Assembly (NCBI GenBank): GCA_022453515.1 | Contig: JAJNNY010000029.1 | Span: 310,001-374,000 of the forward strand | Direction: 5' to 3' | DNA length: 64,000 nucleotides | DNA from: Astrocystis sublimbata | Lineage: Eukaryota; Ascomycota; Sordariomycetes; Xylariales; Xylariaceae | In this document: positions 23,171 to 34,976 of the stretch, one piece after another | Position numbering within the stretch: the stretch's first letter is position 1 | How the letters are laid out: each line of letters starts with the position of its first letter | Program-made: the position numbers and the translations under genes | Notes under the pieces: model-generated | Database searches by the model: none | Seen by the model: only the letters and a program-made list of their open reading frames with translations | What the model was told of the DNA's origin: nothing

Positions 23171-26100
23171 ATGGGTTCGGATTATGGCGGTCTTTCGTCG
23201 GATCGGGTTCATGGCCACCCCTCTCCCGCTGTCGACAGCACCCACCAGCTCGACCACGACCGGCCGGCCATGACGCCCAGTCCGTCCTATTCCAACGGAG
23301 CCTATCCTTTGCCGAACCGACCAGCGGGCTCGCCTACCCTCAGTGCCCGTGGCGATCCGCCTCGGAGGAGCGGTGAGCGGAGCAGGTCTAGGGCGCGCAA
23401 TGGGAGGTCAGCGAGCGGGTCGCTTCGTACTTGCGCAAAATGCGGCGAGCCTTTGACAGGCCAATTCGTGCGGGCTCTAGACGCAACCTTCCATCTGGAG
23501 TGCTTCAAGTGCCATGTAAGTGGTTGAGCTGCCCGTCCGCGCCCCAGGGTTTGCCGCATCGGCTACTAACGCATGGATTATAGGACTGCGGTCAAATTGT
23601 TGCATCCAAGTTCTTCCCCGCCGACGACGAGGAGACGGGCGGCCAGTATCCCCTTTGCGAAACTGACTACTTCCGCCGACTGGGTCTTCTTTGCCATCAA
23701 TGCGGTGGTGCGCTCCGGGGCTCCTATATCACTGCCCTGGACCGAAAGTACCACGTCGAACATTTTACATGCTGCCTGTGCTCGACTGTCTTCGGGGCCC
23801 AGGACAGCTATTACGAACACGACGGCGACGTTTATTGTCACTACCACTACTCTACACAATTTGCCCAGCGCTGTAACGGCTGTCGCACGGCTATTCTGAA
23901 GCAGTTCGTGGAGATCTATCGCAATGGGCAAAACCAACACTGGCACCCTGAGTGCTACATGATCCATAAATTCTGGAACGTCCGACTGGCGCCGCCGCCC
24001 GATGTCAACGAAGAGCCGCCGCCCGAAGCTGCGGACGCCGAAAGCCGCGAGCTGGTGCGTCAAAAGGAAGAAGTCATGGAGGACAAGGTTTACCGGATTT
24101 GGAGCGTCCTGTCAACCTTTGAGGAATCTTCCGCTGCCTGTATATCGGATATGCTGCTTCATGTGAGCAATGGCTCGTATACCGATGGGGTTTTTGTTGC
24201 GAGAAGATTCATTCTCCATGTGGAGGTACTGTTCCAGTCCGCCGACCATCTCAGCGCGACACTGAAGTCGTTGGAAATCAAAGGTGTGTGCAGTCACAGA
24301 TTGCCAGGTTCCGATGCCATTTGCTAATGTTGATCTTAGCCTTATCATACGGTCGCGAAGCAAAGCTGCTCTGCAAGAAGATTGTTTCTTTCTTCTCACT
24401 CCTGTCAAAGACGCAAGATCCCAACATCAGAAAGATAGGCGTCACGCAGGAACTCCTATCCCTTGTGACCGGACTTGCCCACTACCTTAAACTCCTCATA
24501 CGGATATGTCTCCAGGGAACCCTAAGACTTGAGCGCGAACAAGGCTCATCGGACGGACTATTCCAGTTCCTCACCGACTTAGGGCTGCTCGAGTCCATGA
24601 AGAACGACGATGACTCCTCGCAGATAACGCTCGGCATGACGGGGCTTTCAGCTAACGATTCTGACCAGTGTGCCTCGTGTCGGAAGCCGATCGAGGACGA
24701 ATGCGCCCTCCACAGTGATAAACGATGGCACCTGGCATGTGTGACCTGCAGCCGGTGTGGTCGTGAATTGAAAGACAATCTTGATCAAGCCCGCTCACAT
24801 CGAGATTCTGGGATCGTTTGTACAGACTGCGAAAACCAGCTTGGCGAGTACGGGCAGTCGCTTGAACGTATCTCGAAGCTTCAACAATATATATTCCTCC
24901 TGAAGGTTGCCTTGGCACGACTGCTTGAAATACTTCGGAATAACGGTGCATTGCAGTATAGCACAGACGACCTGGACCAAAACGGCCGCAGACCATCGTT
25001 ACCGAATGGGGCCGTTTTGCTTAGGTCTAACTCTCAGCCTACGCCATCCAACGATGGTGATCGTCGTCTTCAGAGAGAGTCGTCTTACGAGAACACTCTT
25101 AATGATGTACGCAGACTACGGAGTACGCGCCTCGACAAGCATCTATCATCGAACTTCAGGAAAGCTCGGACATCTAGGATTATGGATGGGCCTAACGGGC
25201 CTAGTGCACGTCCTGGCTCAGCTGGCGCCGAGGGAGATTTACGGAACAGGTCACTCCAGATCGACGAAGAGGGGGAGATGGGATCGGGAGGCACGACGGA
25301 GCAATATTTCGGGCACCAAGATGCTCTGACACTGGACGACATCCCTCGAATCGTCGCCGCAGAACAGGCACGAGAACAGCAGCCTAATAAGCTTGCCCGC
25401 CAGCAACCCTTCAGATCGCATACAGCTGAACCGGCGCCTGGCCACACAAGGAATCTGTCTGGCGGCCGAGATGCCGAGCTCAAGATGCTGGGTGAGCAGA
25501 GGGGCGCTAGGCGGTTCTTCTCAGAGTTGTCCGGTCTTGAGTATTTCATTGTTCGCCATGTCGCTGTATTGACCATGCAACCCTTGCTTGAGCAAGAGTT
25601 CCCGCTCGAAGAGCTACTTAGCTTGATCGAGGCCAGGAAACCGCCCACCTTCTGGAACAAATTCGGCAAAGCATTTGGCAAGAACGACACACGCAAGACC
25701 AACAAAAAAAAGGGTATATTTGGTATCCCTCTGGAAATTATTCTCGAGCGTGATGGGGCGGATTCTACGGATGGCGTTGGCCCCGGCGCTCTTCGAATTC
25801 CAGCTATAATCGAGGACACCATCATAGCGTTGAAGAACAAGGATCTCTCCGTCGAGGGTGTTTTCCGAAAAAGTGGCAACATCAAGAGGCTTACGGAACA
25901 GGTGGCAGCTGTGGACAGAGATGGCTGTGATGCCATCAGGTGGAATGACGAATCACCTCATCAGCTTGCCGCGCTTCTGAAGCGGTACTTGCGTGACCTC
26001 CCCGAACCTCTCATGACATTCAAGCTCTACAGAGTGTGGATTGCAGCGACCAAAATCCAAGATGCCAACAAAAGGAGACAATGTCTACATATGGCTTTCT

Positions 26101-26798
26101 GCCTACTGCCCCAACCCAACCGAGATACTTTGGAGGTTCTGTTCAACTTTTTCAAGTGGGTGGCAACCTTCCACCAAGTTGATGAGGACACAGGCTCGAG
26201 GATGGACGTTCACAATCTCGCTCGAGTCATTGCACCCAACATTCTTCGCATGAACACCAAAAACGCTAGTTTCTCTGATGAGCCCATGACTGTGGTGTCC
26301 TGTGTCGAGGAGCTAATCCAGTCTAATGAGGAAATGTGCATGGTAAGGAGATGTCGTAAACTCGACAATATGAATTTATTAGCTGACGTGAAGTTTCAGG
26401 TTCCTGCTGAACTGATGAGTATTCTGAGCGACTCGTCATTGTTCAGCAACACTGTTGATATCACTACAAAAGAGATATTGAAGCGTATTGAAGGTAGAGC
26501 ACCCAATGGCTCCAAGCAGTTTGATGGTGCGGAATTTGCCTCGAGACAAGAGAGCCATAAGAGAGCCCCAGCATCCAGAGTCGATACCGATCCCGCGATG
26601 TTCCAAGAACCCACTATACCTTTTACCACCACACAAGGTGCTCCATCTCCGCAATGGCGACGTCCCGACAACAATGATGCTCAGCCAGAGCAATACGAAC
26701 GGAGCGGAACGCCACAGGCAGATAATGCGCAACGCAAGGAGTGGCGCAACTCCGCTTGGGGCAGACCAGGGAGTTCTCTGGCGACGGGCACAGGCTGA
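23171..26798 (+). CDS. lrg1: Lrg1-type RhoGAP with three LIM domains
   Basis: Four exons, 23171..23515, 23584..24283, 24340..26342 and 26400..26798, give 1148 residues. LIM-RhoGAP proteins of this type switch off Rho1-class GTPases and control cell-wall synthesis and tip growth. LIM1 starts CAKCGEPL (~88). LIM2 starts CHQCGGAL (~150) and is followed by a further Cys/His-containing extension. LIM3 starts CASCRKPI (~458). The RhoGAP domain begins FGIPLEIIL (~809) and contains the arginine-finger motif GVFRKSG (~854) and RYLRDLPEPLM. The first 85 residues are Ser/Pro/Arg-rich. The start sits in a perfect gccgccaccatgg context. The last intron (57 nt, gtaagg...tttcag) is in frame without stops, but VPAELMSIL after it matches the expected continuation. 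Confidence 0.9.
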
Positions 26799-27862
26799 GC
26801 TGAACCTTTGAAAAATGCATCCCGTATATACTTCTAAGCATCACATGTTGATTACTTGTATGGACTTTATTTGTCGAACATAGCAATCTGTTGCATGCCA
26901 GCATCGCTGATCTAGCATTCCGATTGCATGTCGGACTCAAGCGGAAAACAAAATGAGCATTTGTGGCCGGCGTTGCGAATCTTGGTTCCGCCCTTAGTGG
27001 CAACCCTTTTATTAAATCATTTTCGATTCTTCTACTCAGGCTTTTGTATGTCAGATCAGCCTTACTATTCACTTCTCTGAGATGAAGATTGCGTGTATTT
27101 CCCCTGAGGCAAGCCACCGTTAATGCATATGGCAGCGTTGCTTTGGAGTAGTGTATCGGCCTGGCTGATCAATTTTTTGGGTCACATAATCCATTGGTCG
27201 ATTGTGTGACGTGGGATCGGGCAAGTTGTGGGAAGGGAGGAACTGCGAACGTCGGGGACGTAGATAAATACCTCCATAATGAGGGTCTACTTCGGGTCCG
27301 ATGCGCCGAGGACAAGTGCCTACTTACTGGGAATTGGGCATAGATTTGCGGTTTCTTGCCCTTCGATTCAATTATGTTGCAATAGTCAGCCAGACGATTT
27401 TTGGGCTCGTCAAGCCAATGGGCGGGCTGACCATAGGGCGGTTTACAGCATTGAACCTTGGTTCGGCCTGAGGTCTTTTAGACCCTGCATATGGCTACAA
27501 CATTGCGTTATTTGCATGCGAGGTATCATTTGGAGGGGGTTTGTAGGGGCAACGACCCAGTGGTTCAAGTTATTCGCGTGAGCGAGGCAATGCATTTTTC
27601 CATGGGCGGTGCATGAGGATGCGCCGTTTCTTGATTCTTGACTGAAGTTCTAAAGTTGTATGTACAACTGGATTACAAAGTACCTATATCTATCCGTTTG
27701 CCTCGAGGGGCTCCCAAGCCACCAACTGATATGATGGGCTGATCTAAGTGAAATGAGTTGCTATTTTCGCTCGTTGTTCATTAGAGTGCAATTTAAGTCA
27801 CGCAACCGCATTATATACCTTCTTTTTGGTCTCTGATTCCTCCAGCGCGCCTAACTTGCGCC
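26799..27862. other. Convergent region between lrg1 and erg26
   Basis: About 1.06 kb between two converging stop codons. No supported gene. Antisense and short open frames (for example 26623-27117 and 27279-27581) show no family features. Confidence 0.5.
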
Positions 27863-29049
27863 TCATGATTTCGTTGTGGCCTTTTCCTTTTCCTGCTCTA
27901 GCGTCCACCTGACGGCGCGCTTTACGCCGTCGTCGAGGCTGACGAGAGGCTCGTAGCCGAGCCGACGGCGTGCCTTCGATATGTCATAGTAGCGTGTCAT
28001 GGTACTGTAAATGATGCGCTGGCGGGTAAGAGTGGGCTGGCGGCCCAAGAGGGAGGAGAAACACTCGCTCAGGTAGCCAAGTATGAGTCCGACGTCGCGG
28101 CCCATGACCCAGGCGTGGTCGGTGCCGCGGGGGGAGCCCGCCTCCCTCCAGATGGACCGCATCATGTCCCAGAAGTAGATGGGGCTGCCGTTGCTCACGA
28201 GGAAGGCCTCGCCATCCACCTTCTCGTGGTCTAGGGGCGCGGTGCTGGCCGCGTGGGTGACGAGCAGGGCGCGCGCCGCGAGCAGATGCGCATGCGCCAC
28301 GTTCTCGACGTATGTGAAGTCGAACATGTTTGTATTTAAGCCCACCTGCACCTTGTCGTTGCCGCTCTGGTACACCCCTATCGCGTGGTAGACGAGCTGC
28401 ATGTCGCCCTCGCCGAAGATGCCGGACGGCCGGATCGCGGTCGTGAGCAGGTCGCTGTCCTGGGCTCGGTTGGCTTCGAGCACAAGTTGCTCGGCGTGGG
28501 CCTGCCGGGAGATTCGCGGTCAGCTTGTCACCTCCCAGAAGATGTGCGCCGCGCAGCGAAACTAACCTTTGTCTCAGAGTAGTATTCTGATTGTAACTTG
28601 CCGCGAATGACGGGGTACTCCTCGTTCGCGTTGATCAGGTCGGACTTGTTGTCGCTGATGACGCTGGCGGAGCTTGTGTAGACGAGGGCCTTGACGCCGC
28701 TCTGCTGGCAGGCGGCTATGACGGCGCGGGTGCCCTCGACGTTGACCTTGAAGAAGACCTGGTTGGAGACGGCGCCGGCGCCCTGGGCGGGCGGCGAGGC
28801 GGTGTGGATCACGACTTCGGGCCTCAGGCGGCCAAACACCTTCAGCAGCCCGTCCCCGTCGGTGATGTCGGCCTCGACGTACTCGACCCCGTCGCCCGCG
28901 GGCCGCCGGTTCCGCTGGCACTTGAGGTCGATGACGGAGACGGTGCAGCTCCAGTCCCGCAGCAGGAGGTTCACGACGTGGTGGCCGAGGAAGCCGCACC
29001 CGCCTATGACGAGCACGCGCCCGAGCAGAGGCTTCTCGGCGGAGGCCAT
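27863..29049 (-). CDS. erg26: Erg26-type sterol-4-alpha-carboxylate 3-dehydrogenase
   Basis: Two exons, 29049..28567 and 28501..27863, separated by a 65-nt intron (gttagt donor, agctgac branch, cggcag acceptor, phase 0), give 373 residues. The enzyme oxidises and decarboxylates 4-carboxysterols during C-4 demethylation in ergosterol synthesis, on the endoplasmic reticulum. The NAD(P)-binding Rossmann motif GGCGFLG is at 16-22. Conserved segments VNVEGTRAVI and VYTSSASV follow. The catalytic Tyr-x-x-x-Lys is Y157-K161, right at the splice junction. The C-terminal half has the family pattern RPSGIFGEGD and DFTYVENVAHAHLLAA, and ends RRRLGYEPLVSLDDGV. Length is normal. Codon use is distinctly G/C-rich at third positions. 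A related 3-beta-HSD paralogue is the only realistic alternative. Confidence 0.87.
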
Positions 29050-31794
29050 GGTGTGTGATTTGGGCGCCCTGTTCGGAGGCGGTGGATGGCGTGGACACGG
29101 CGAACGGGGGAGAACGGGCTGGCTGGTGGGCGAACGCGTGCGAGCGAGCGAGCAAATAGTCCCGGCCGGTTTCTAATTATTGGAAATCGTCAGGAATACG
29201 TACTCGAGAAGTGAGCGGATGTAGAATGCGGATGGGAAAGGACTGGAGGGCTATCTCGTAACAAAGGGTCGATTGCTATACTTGCCTCCTACCAAGTATG
29301 TCTGTCTACTTAGACATACGTGCTGCTACTCTTCAAGTTGCTGGTTGCTTTGACGGGCATGTACATAGGTCTACGGGTAGTATCTGGTGCTGCCTCTTTA
29401 AAATCGTCAACGGCTAGTGTCGTATTCGTATTTACAATACGTTACCGATGCCACGGCGTAAATAAATCAACCTTCCAAGCGACCAGGTGCCCATGTCCCT
29501 ACCTGGTACAGTACAGATTCGGAGAAGCACCATCCCCTTTAAGGCTTAGAATCCCGTAGATTGGCGCTCGGAGGCGCTAATGCACGTACCTTGGCTAGCC
29601 GCTTTTCCCCAGCATCCCTTGGAATTCTCCGTCTCGACAAGAACGACAACCTTTCTAACCTGACGTTTTCTATTTGATGGAAAGGGGAAAGGCGTGGTTG
29701 GTTGATGTACCTAGTCCCAGGTTCGAACCTCTTTCAAGCAGCAAAATGGCGTTGGAAAGCTCCAGATTAAGGGGTTAGGTACCTGATAAGGACGCTATGT
29801 ATCCTGCATGTTTAGCGGTCGATTCTCATGTTACCTACCTATTGAATTAATACCTTCTTCCTATGAGGTTGAGCTCCTACATTCTAGAAGAACCTCGCAA
29901 GCTGCAGCAAATGTAGTGGCCTAGACCACAGAGCCACTGCGATGGGAAGTCACGTTGTTGAAGGCATCATGATCATGGCCTGTGGACGAAGAGGTGAATA
30001 TCTAACGTGGGTTTGAAAAATTGTTGGGCGCAGCTGGAGCAACTGATGTTGTTGTTGTCTATCTAAGATATCAAGACAGCTGGCGTGTCCCGGCCCTTGA
30101 GTCTTGGATATACCTAGATAGATACCATTTCTTAAGTATAGATGATCCTCCATTTGAAATACCAATGACTTGAATAATGTTGTATGTATAACAGATTGAT
30201 GATGAGTGATTGTAAATCGCAACATTGTAAGCCCTGCCGGTATGCGTTTATTTCGTGGGAGGTATATGGGACATGACTGTGTTGTTCTTGTTCTATAGTG
30301 AATATTTCGTAAACCCAGCGCCTCCCGTTCTGCATAGGTAGGTACGTTGAGGTGAAGGGGACTTAGTTGAACAACTCAGTCAACAATAACGAACAAGCCG
30401 TTTCAGCAAACCGAAACGTTGGGGGAATGTATATCGTATAGCCCCATACTACCATACCTACCTAAGGTAGGCAATCAGGGCGGAATAAAAAGACAGTAAT
30501 GCCCAGGCACATGATCACTTTCACGCCCATCAAGTCATGTTAACTGTGGCTCAATAAAGTTGTCCGTATTAATCCTATAAAGATCAGAAGCTCGAGTTAA
30601 CAAAACTCGCATGAGTGACACTCAAGAAGTTGAAGTTTTCAAATCAAGCATAGGTGACCGGTGTTCGATTATTCCCACGCTTAGGCGATGCAACCGGTGC
30701 CTTTATTACAGCTTAGCTCGAAAGATCGGCTGGAGTCAAAATATTACATCCAGCCCAACGTCATGTCTATTGCTGCTACCTGGGTAATGTTGTTCATCTC
30801 TTTTCTTTCCTCAATTCCATCATTTTCAAACGAGAGCCATTGCATCATAATTCACTTAGACAGAGTGGTAATCAAAGAGCTATACACATGATCCAGCTTT
30901 CTCTCCATCTCTTACTACTGATGTATAATTTATATTTGCTTAGAAACTTGTTTTTATCTATACTTCACTACAACCAAAGCATAATGCTCGCTTTATCACT
31001 TACAACATAAATCATACCAACTTGGTGCTAGAACCTACCTAGGTATTCCATACCTACCTCAACCACTAGCCATGGACTTCGTGTTACTTCTAGAAAACTT
31101 ATAGCAGAGACTGCGAAATTAGGATGCGGGTCAATTGATAACAAGGCTACAACAAGTACTTAACCCACAGTACCTACATGGCGTCGGTTACAAACTTTGT
31201 GAAGACAAACTGCCATGTCTCAGGTGGCATGCAAGTAAGTACCTAAAGTAAAGGTGTGGAGGGGTTATTAACCCCACCTGAAGTTAGATGTGGGCTGCCG
31301 CGGCCGGGGCCGCGAGGGGCAATCAGACAACCCGTAGCGACCACGGTAGGTAGGCACGGTACCTAGAGCCACTCCAGCAAGACACGCAGACAAATGTACA
31401 CAAGCACGGGCAAAGGTACCTACCAAACTCCCACTTCCAATACCAAGAGTTTCCCGTCGTATCCAATCTGAATGCGTGAGCTTGCCTGAGGTTACGTACC
31501 TACCTGGGTACATATAGTCCGATGGTCGTATTCCGAGCACCAGAGCAACCTGAAGACAACTTGAAATGTGTGTGTGTGTTACCTTTACATAGGTAGTAGC
31601 AAGCCCCAAGCCCCCTATTTCTTTTCAGGTCTTTGCAGTTCTTCCCTTCTCCATCTGTTTGCCTTGCCATCTGTGTGGCTGCGATCTGCTGTTGACTATA
31701 CCTACCTATCCTTTGAATCCCGTTTGAGCACCAGTACATTTTTAACTGGGTCAACGTCTCCATATTTATCTAGCTACATAGTAGCTACGACGTA

Positions 31795-31945
31795 CTAATC
31801 CAAACATAGAGCTTATATATAGTTTAAAACTATATAGTAAACTTTTAATTAGTATTTAACTATATTTTCTATTATTTTATGATTTTTTAGAAATAGTATC
31901 GCGTATATTACATATGATGCACTAGAATAAAGATTATAGTGTGGA
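31795..31945. repeat. AT-rich island with 10-bp-arm palindrome
   Basis: A stretch of about 150 bases is strongly A/T-rich, clearly more than its surroundings. It contains TATATAGTTT / AAACTATATA arms separated by one A (31816-31836). No gene is seen. Possible readings are a degraded repeat, a nucleosome-poor promoter element or an origin-like element. Confidence 0.6.
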
Positions 31946-32147
31946 TTGTAGCTAGGTAGCTCGGATACTTGTCATACTACCAAAATCCAGGGGGGGTACT
32001 AAGTACTCGCTTTTGATTGGTCGTCATATCGAATTGTGCTGGCTTGGCATGTACTGGTGCTCAAACGGGATTCAAAGGGATAGGTAGCGAATGCTCCAGC
32101 GTCCCATCAACAGCCTGGCACGCCTGGTCCTCTCTGCGCAGCTACCC

Positions 32148-32178
32148 ACTACCTACCTACCTACCTACCCACTACCTA
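32148..32178. repeat. (ctac)n microsatellite
   Basis: Tandem ctac units with one interruption lie about 160 bases upstream of the E2 start codon, probably in its leader or promoter. Confidence 0.8.
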
Positions 32179-32339
32179 CCCCACCATCTCTCCAACTCAC
32201 TCTTACGCACACCCAATATCTCTGTAGGCGCGGCTTGCTCAACATCACCCAAGACCGAATCTCCATCCTACCATACCCTCGACACGCCGTGAACCGTCGA
32301 CGAGGTGCCTAGCCTCGTCGCCTTGATCGCGTCGAAGTC

Positions 32340-34190
32340 ATGGCGACAGCAGACCAGTCTATCATCCGTATCACCAAGGTACAGTACAGTAACCTTTGTC
32401 CTAGCCCTGCCGTGCCTTGCCCATGGCATTATCGCCGATACGGATGAAAGCGTGATCATTAACAACCGAGGCTGGTTTCCTCTTTCGTGTCCAGGAAATC
32501 GTAGAGATTCAGAAGAACTCAGACCTGTGTAAGATCTTATACCCATTTCACTTGCCGAGAACCGCGAGCTAACAGATGTGCATGTCCTCCAGCTCTTGCA
32601 GTTGCCTTCCGGGATCGCGATGTTCGAAACGTCAAGGCCATGATCATAGGTCCCCACGAGACTCCATACGAGTTCGGTTTCTTCGAGGTCCGTCCTCACG
32701 TTGGATCCTGCCTGTCGAGCATCATAGTTCTGCTGAAGATTGACCATGTGCTTTCGACCTAGTTTTCCTTTAGGTTCCACAAAGGTAAATAAATAGACCT
32801 TCCCTGCTCAAGGTCCCGAAAGCTGCTCCATTGCCGGCAACTTCATTCGCTTACCCTACTCGTCCAGAATATCCCCGCAAGTCGCCCTCCGTGACCTGTA
32901 CCACGACCAACGGCGGTCGTTGTCGCTTCAATCCGAACATATATGCCACCGGAAAGGTTTGCCTGTGAGGCTACACATCTCACCTTCTCGTTGGACCAAG
33001 CTAAATTTCGTCAATTTCGGCAGATCGATTCTCGGGTATACACCGCCCTTGCCGCCCGTCGCGTCAACTTCTGAATCTAACACCGTGATAGCACTTGGAG
33101 AGGCGAACCCGGTGAACAATGGTCTGCCGCCCAGGGCCTGGAGTCTATTTTGATCTCCATACAGAGCCTTCTTTCCTCAAACCCCTACGAGAACGAGCCA
33201 GGTTTCGAGAACTTAAGAGGGTCAAGTGACAAAGCCAACCAGCAGCATTATGTCGCCAAGGTATGTGAACATAGGACAAGTACCGTTGTCCCACCGAAGC
33301 TCATGGACAAATTGTAGATCCGACATGAGACTTTGCGCATTGCCGTCATTCAGAAAATGGAGAGCATTCTCAACATCTCCGCGTCGGGCAACGTGCTTAT
33401 CGCCCCGATCGAGTACGTAGCTGACGACGACCTTGACCTGGACGATCCGAGTGTTCCTTGGGAGCCGTTCAAAGACCTCTACAAGCGCCGATTTCTATGG
33501 TATTATGCTACTTATATCGAGGCCATCGCGGAGGCAAAGAAGACCGTCGAGGATGGCCAGAAATTCGTCCGTATGCCTTTCGAGGGCGACAGCAATATCA
33601 TGGATGGCGCATTCGATTACACCAAACTAGAGACCCGTTTGCAGAGAATCAAGACTGTGCTCGATTCCGAGGGGGATAATTGGGCAAAAGAGGGGTTATC
33701 TACGAAGTTCAAAGATACCACTGTCCCCGTCAACCTTGGCCGACAGTTCGATCAGATCAAAGAGTCTTTCCGCAGAGATGACATCCCCCATAATCTTGAA
33801 CTGGAGCAGAACAATCCACTTGTATGGATCTTGACCTACTTCGGACGTGCCATGACGAATTTTGATGGTGGAATGTTCAAGATCAAGCTCAACTTCAGTC
33901 CTCGTTTCCCAGAGGAACAGCCACGCGTCAAGTTCATGACACCTGTCTATCATCATCGAGTTACCCCGGACGGAACAGTATGCTATATTCCCAACGCTAA
34001 TCGGTCAGACGATGTGCGGCAACACATTGAAGCCATTTTCACCACGCTAGAGGAAGAGAACCCCCCCTACGACCCTCGCACCCAGGTGCATCCAGAGGCA
34101 CACAAGCTCTACTGGGGCGGCGGAGACGACAGAAAAACCTACAACAGAAAATTGCGTAGGTCAGTTCAGCGGAGTATGGAGGACTTTTAG
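32340..34190 (+). CDS. UBE2Z-like E2 enzyme with two UBC-like domains
   Basis: Eight exons: 32340..32378, 32495..32528, 32593..32687, 32763..32784, 32868..32964, 33024..33035, 33092..33260 and 33318..34190. They give 446 residues. The N-terminal UBC domain reads IRITKEIVEIQKN, then [40 protein letters not shown] and NPYENEPGFE. Its active-site Cys is at ~95, and it resembles the UBE2Z class. After a linker, a second UBC-like fold spans about 290-446 (GGMFKIKLNFSPRFPEEQPR, then HHRVTPDGTVCY) with Cys ~378 at the equivalent position, but it lacks the downstream Trp-x-Pro pattern. It presumably transfers ubiquitin or a related modifier. Two exons are tiny (22 and 12 nt), and frame continuity with the conserved domain dictates their boundaries. 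Confidence 0.85.
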
Positions 34191-34976
34191 GGCAGTTCAC
34201 GATGGATTTCTGTTGAAGTAGTATACCATGGAGAAAGCGCATGGCGTATTGATATCGGAACAGGCGTTAAGGAAGCGTGTATTAAGGTATGGCGTCCGGC
34301 GGAGAATGCGTGGAACCTGAGATTCAGAGTTGGCTGGCTCAGAGGTCCAGATCTGCGTTCCGGTTTCTCTCGTACGCGGCTAATGTGGGAGCTATGAGGT
34401 TGAGCTATATGGTCGGTTGGGTTCTTTACACCTCCGCCGCCATCTCCATAATTGGAGTCTGGTGAGAAAGGGCCATGACTGGTAAACATAGCAGCTGTCG
34501 GTGCTTGATCCGACAGCGCTGACAGAGAACCACCACCTTTGTACGTATCAATAGGATGCGAATAATTGGAAGGAAGAATGAGGGCCACATACATCACAGC
34601 GAAAACTAATAGATGACACTACCCTTAAGCGGAGCTGTTGGGACTTGCACACTTGTTTGAGGTACACAGATGTGTATGACATGGTAGACTATTTTGATTC
34701 CCATTCGTGGTAGCGGATTAATATCTACTGCAGGATTCTAATTGACACCAAGCCTAAGGCAGAAGTGAGCGCCTGCTGTTTCGTAAGTCGTAAGAAATGA
34801 GTCTGGTCGTTGTCGCTGTCGTTACATACGTTACTCTTTTAGCGCTAACAGCCCCAGGAAACCTTACTATAATCGCTAAAAAGACTCAACCTCCTGTGAC
34901 ATCTCGACATGCCGGACAATCCTCGGCCAGCGAAAGACGACCCTAGAACGTATCCGTCACAACGGCGGTGCAGCAT
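34191..34976. other. Convergent 3' region
   Basis: 786 bases between the E2 gene and the Gln/Ser-rich gene on the minus strand. The open frame at 34187-34597 on the minus strand has no recognisable features. Nothing else seen. Confidence 0.5.

Larger units (their letters stand above)
29050..32339. other. Long divergent intergenic region
   Basis: About 3.3 kb without a supported gene. Short open frames on both strands lack family features. It contains an AT-rich island (31795-31945), a (ctac)n stretch (32148-32178) and scattered acctaggta motifs (near 30325, 30450, 31035, 31350 and 31500). Confidence 0.5.

Noticed and set aside
25085..25936. 283-codon frame antisense to lrg1
   Set aside because: Shadow of the lrg1 exon; the plus-strand frame holds the LIM and RhoGAP motifs.
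28574..29155. 193-codon Arg/Pro-rich frame overlapping erg26 on the same strand
   Set aside because: It is the shifted frame of the G/C-rich erg26 first exon; erg26 has the recognisable domain.
29716..29732. ggttcgaacc resembling a tRNA B box
   Set aside because: It is a simple palindrome. No matching acceptor stem, anticodon arm or A box can be paired around it.
29869..29945. tRNA-like stretch on the minus strand (tctgtggtctagg)
   Set aside because: The A-box resemblance is weak, the T-loop sequence does not fit, and no cloverleaf can be drawn.
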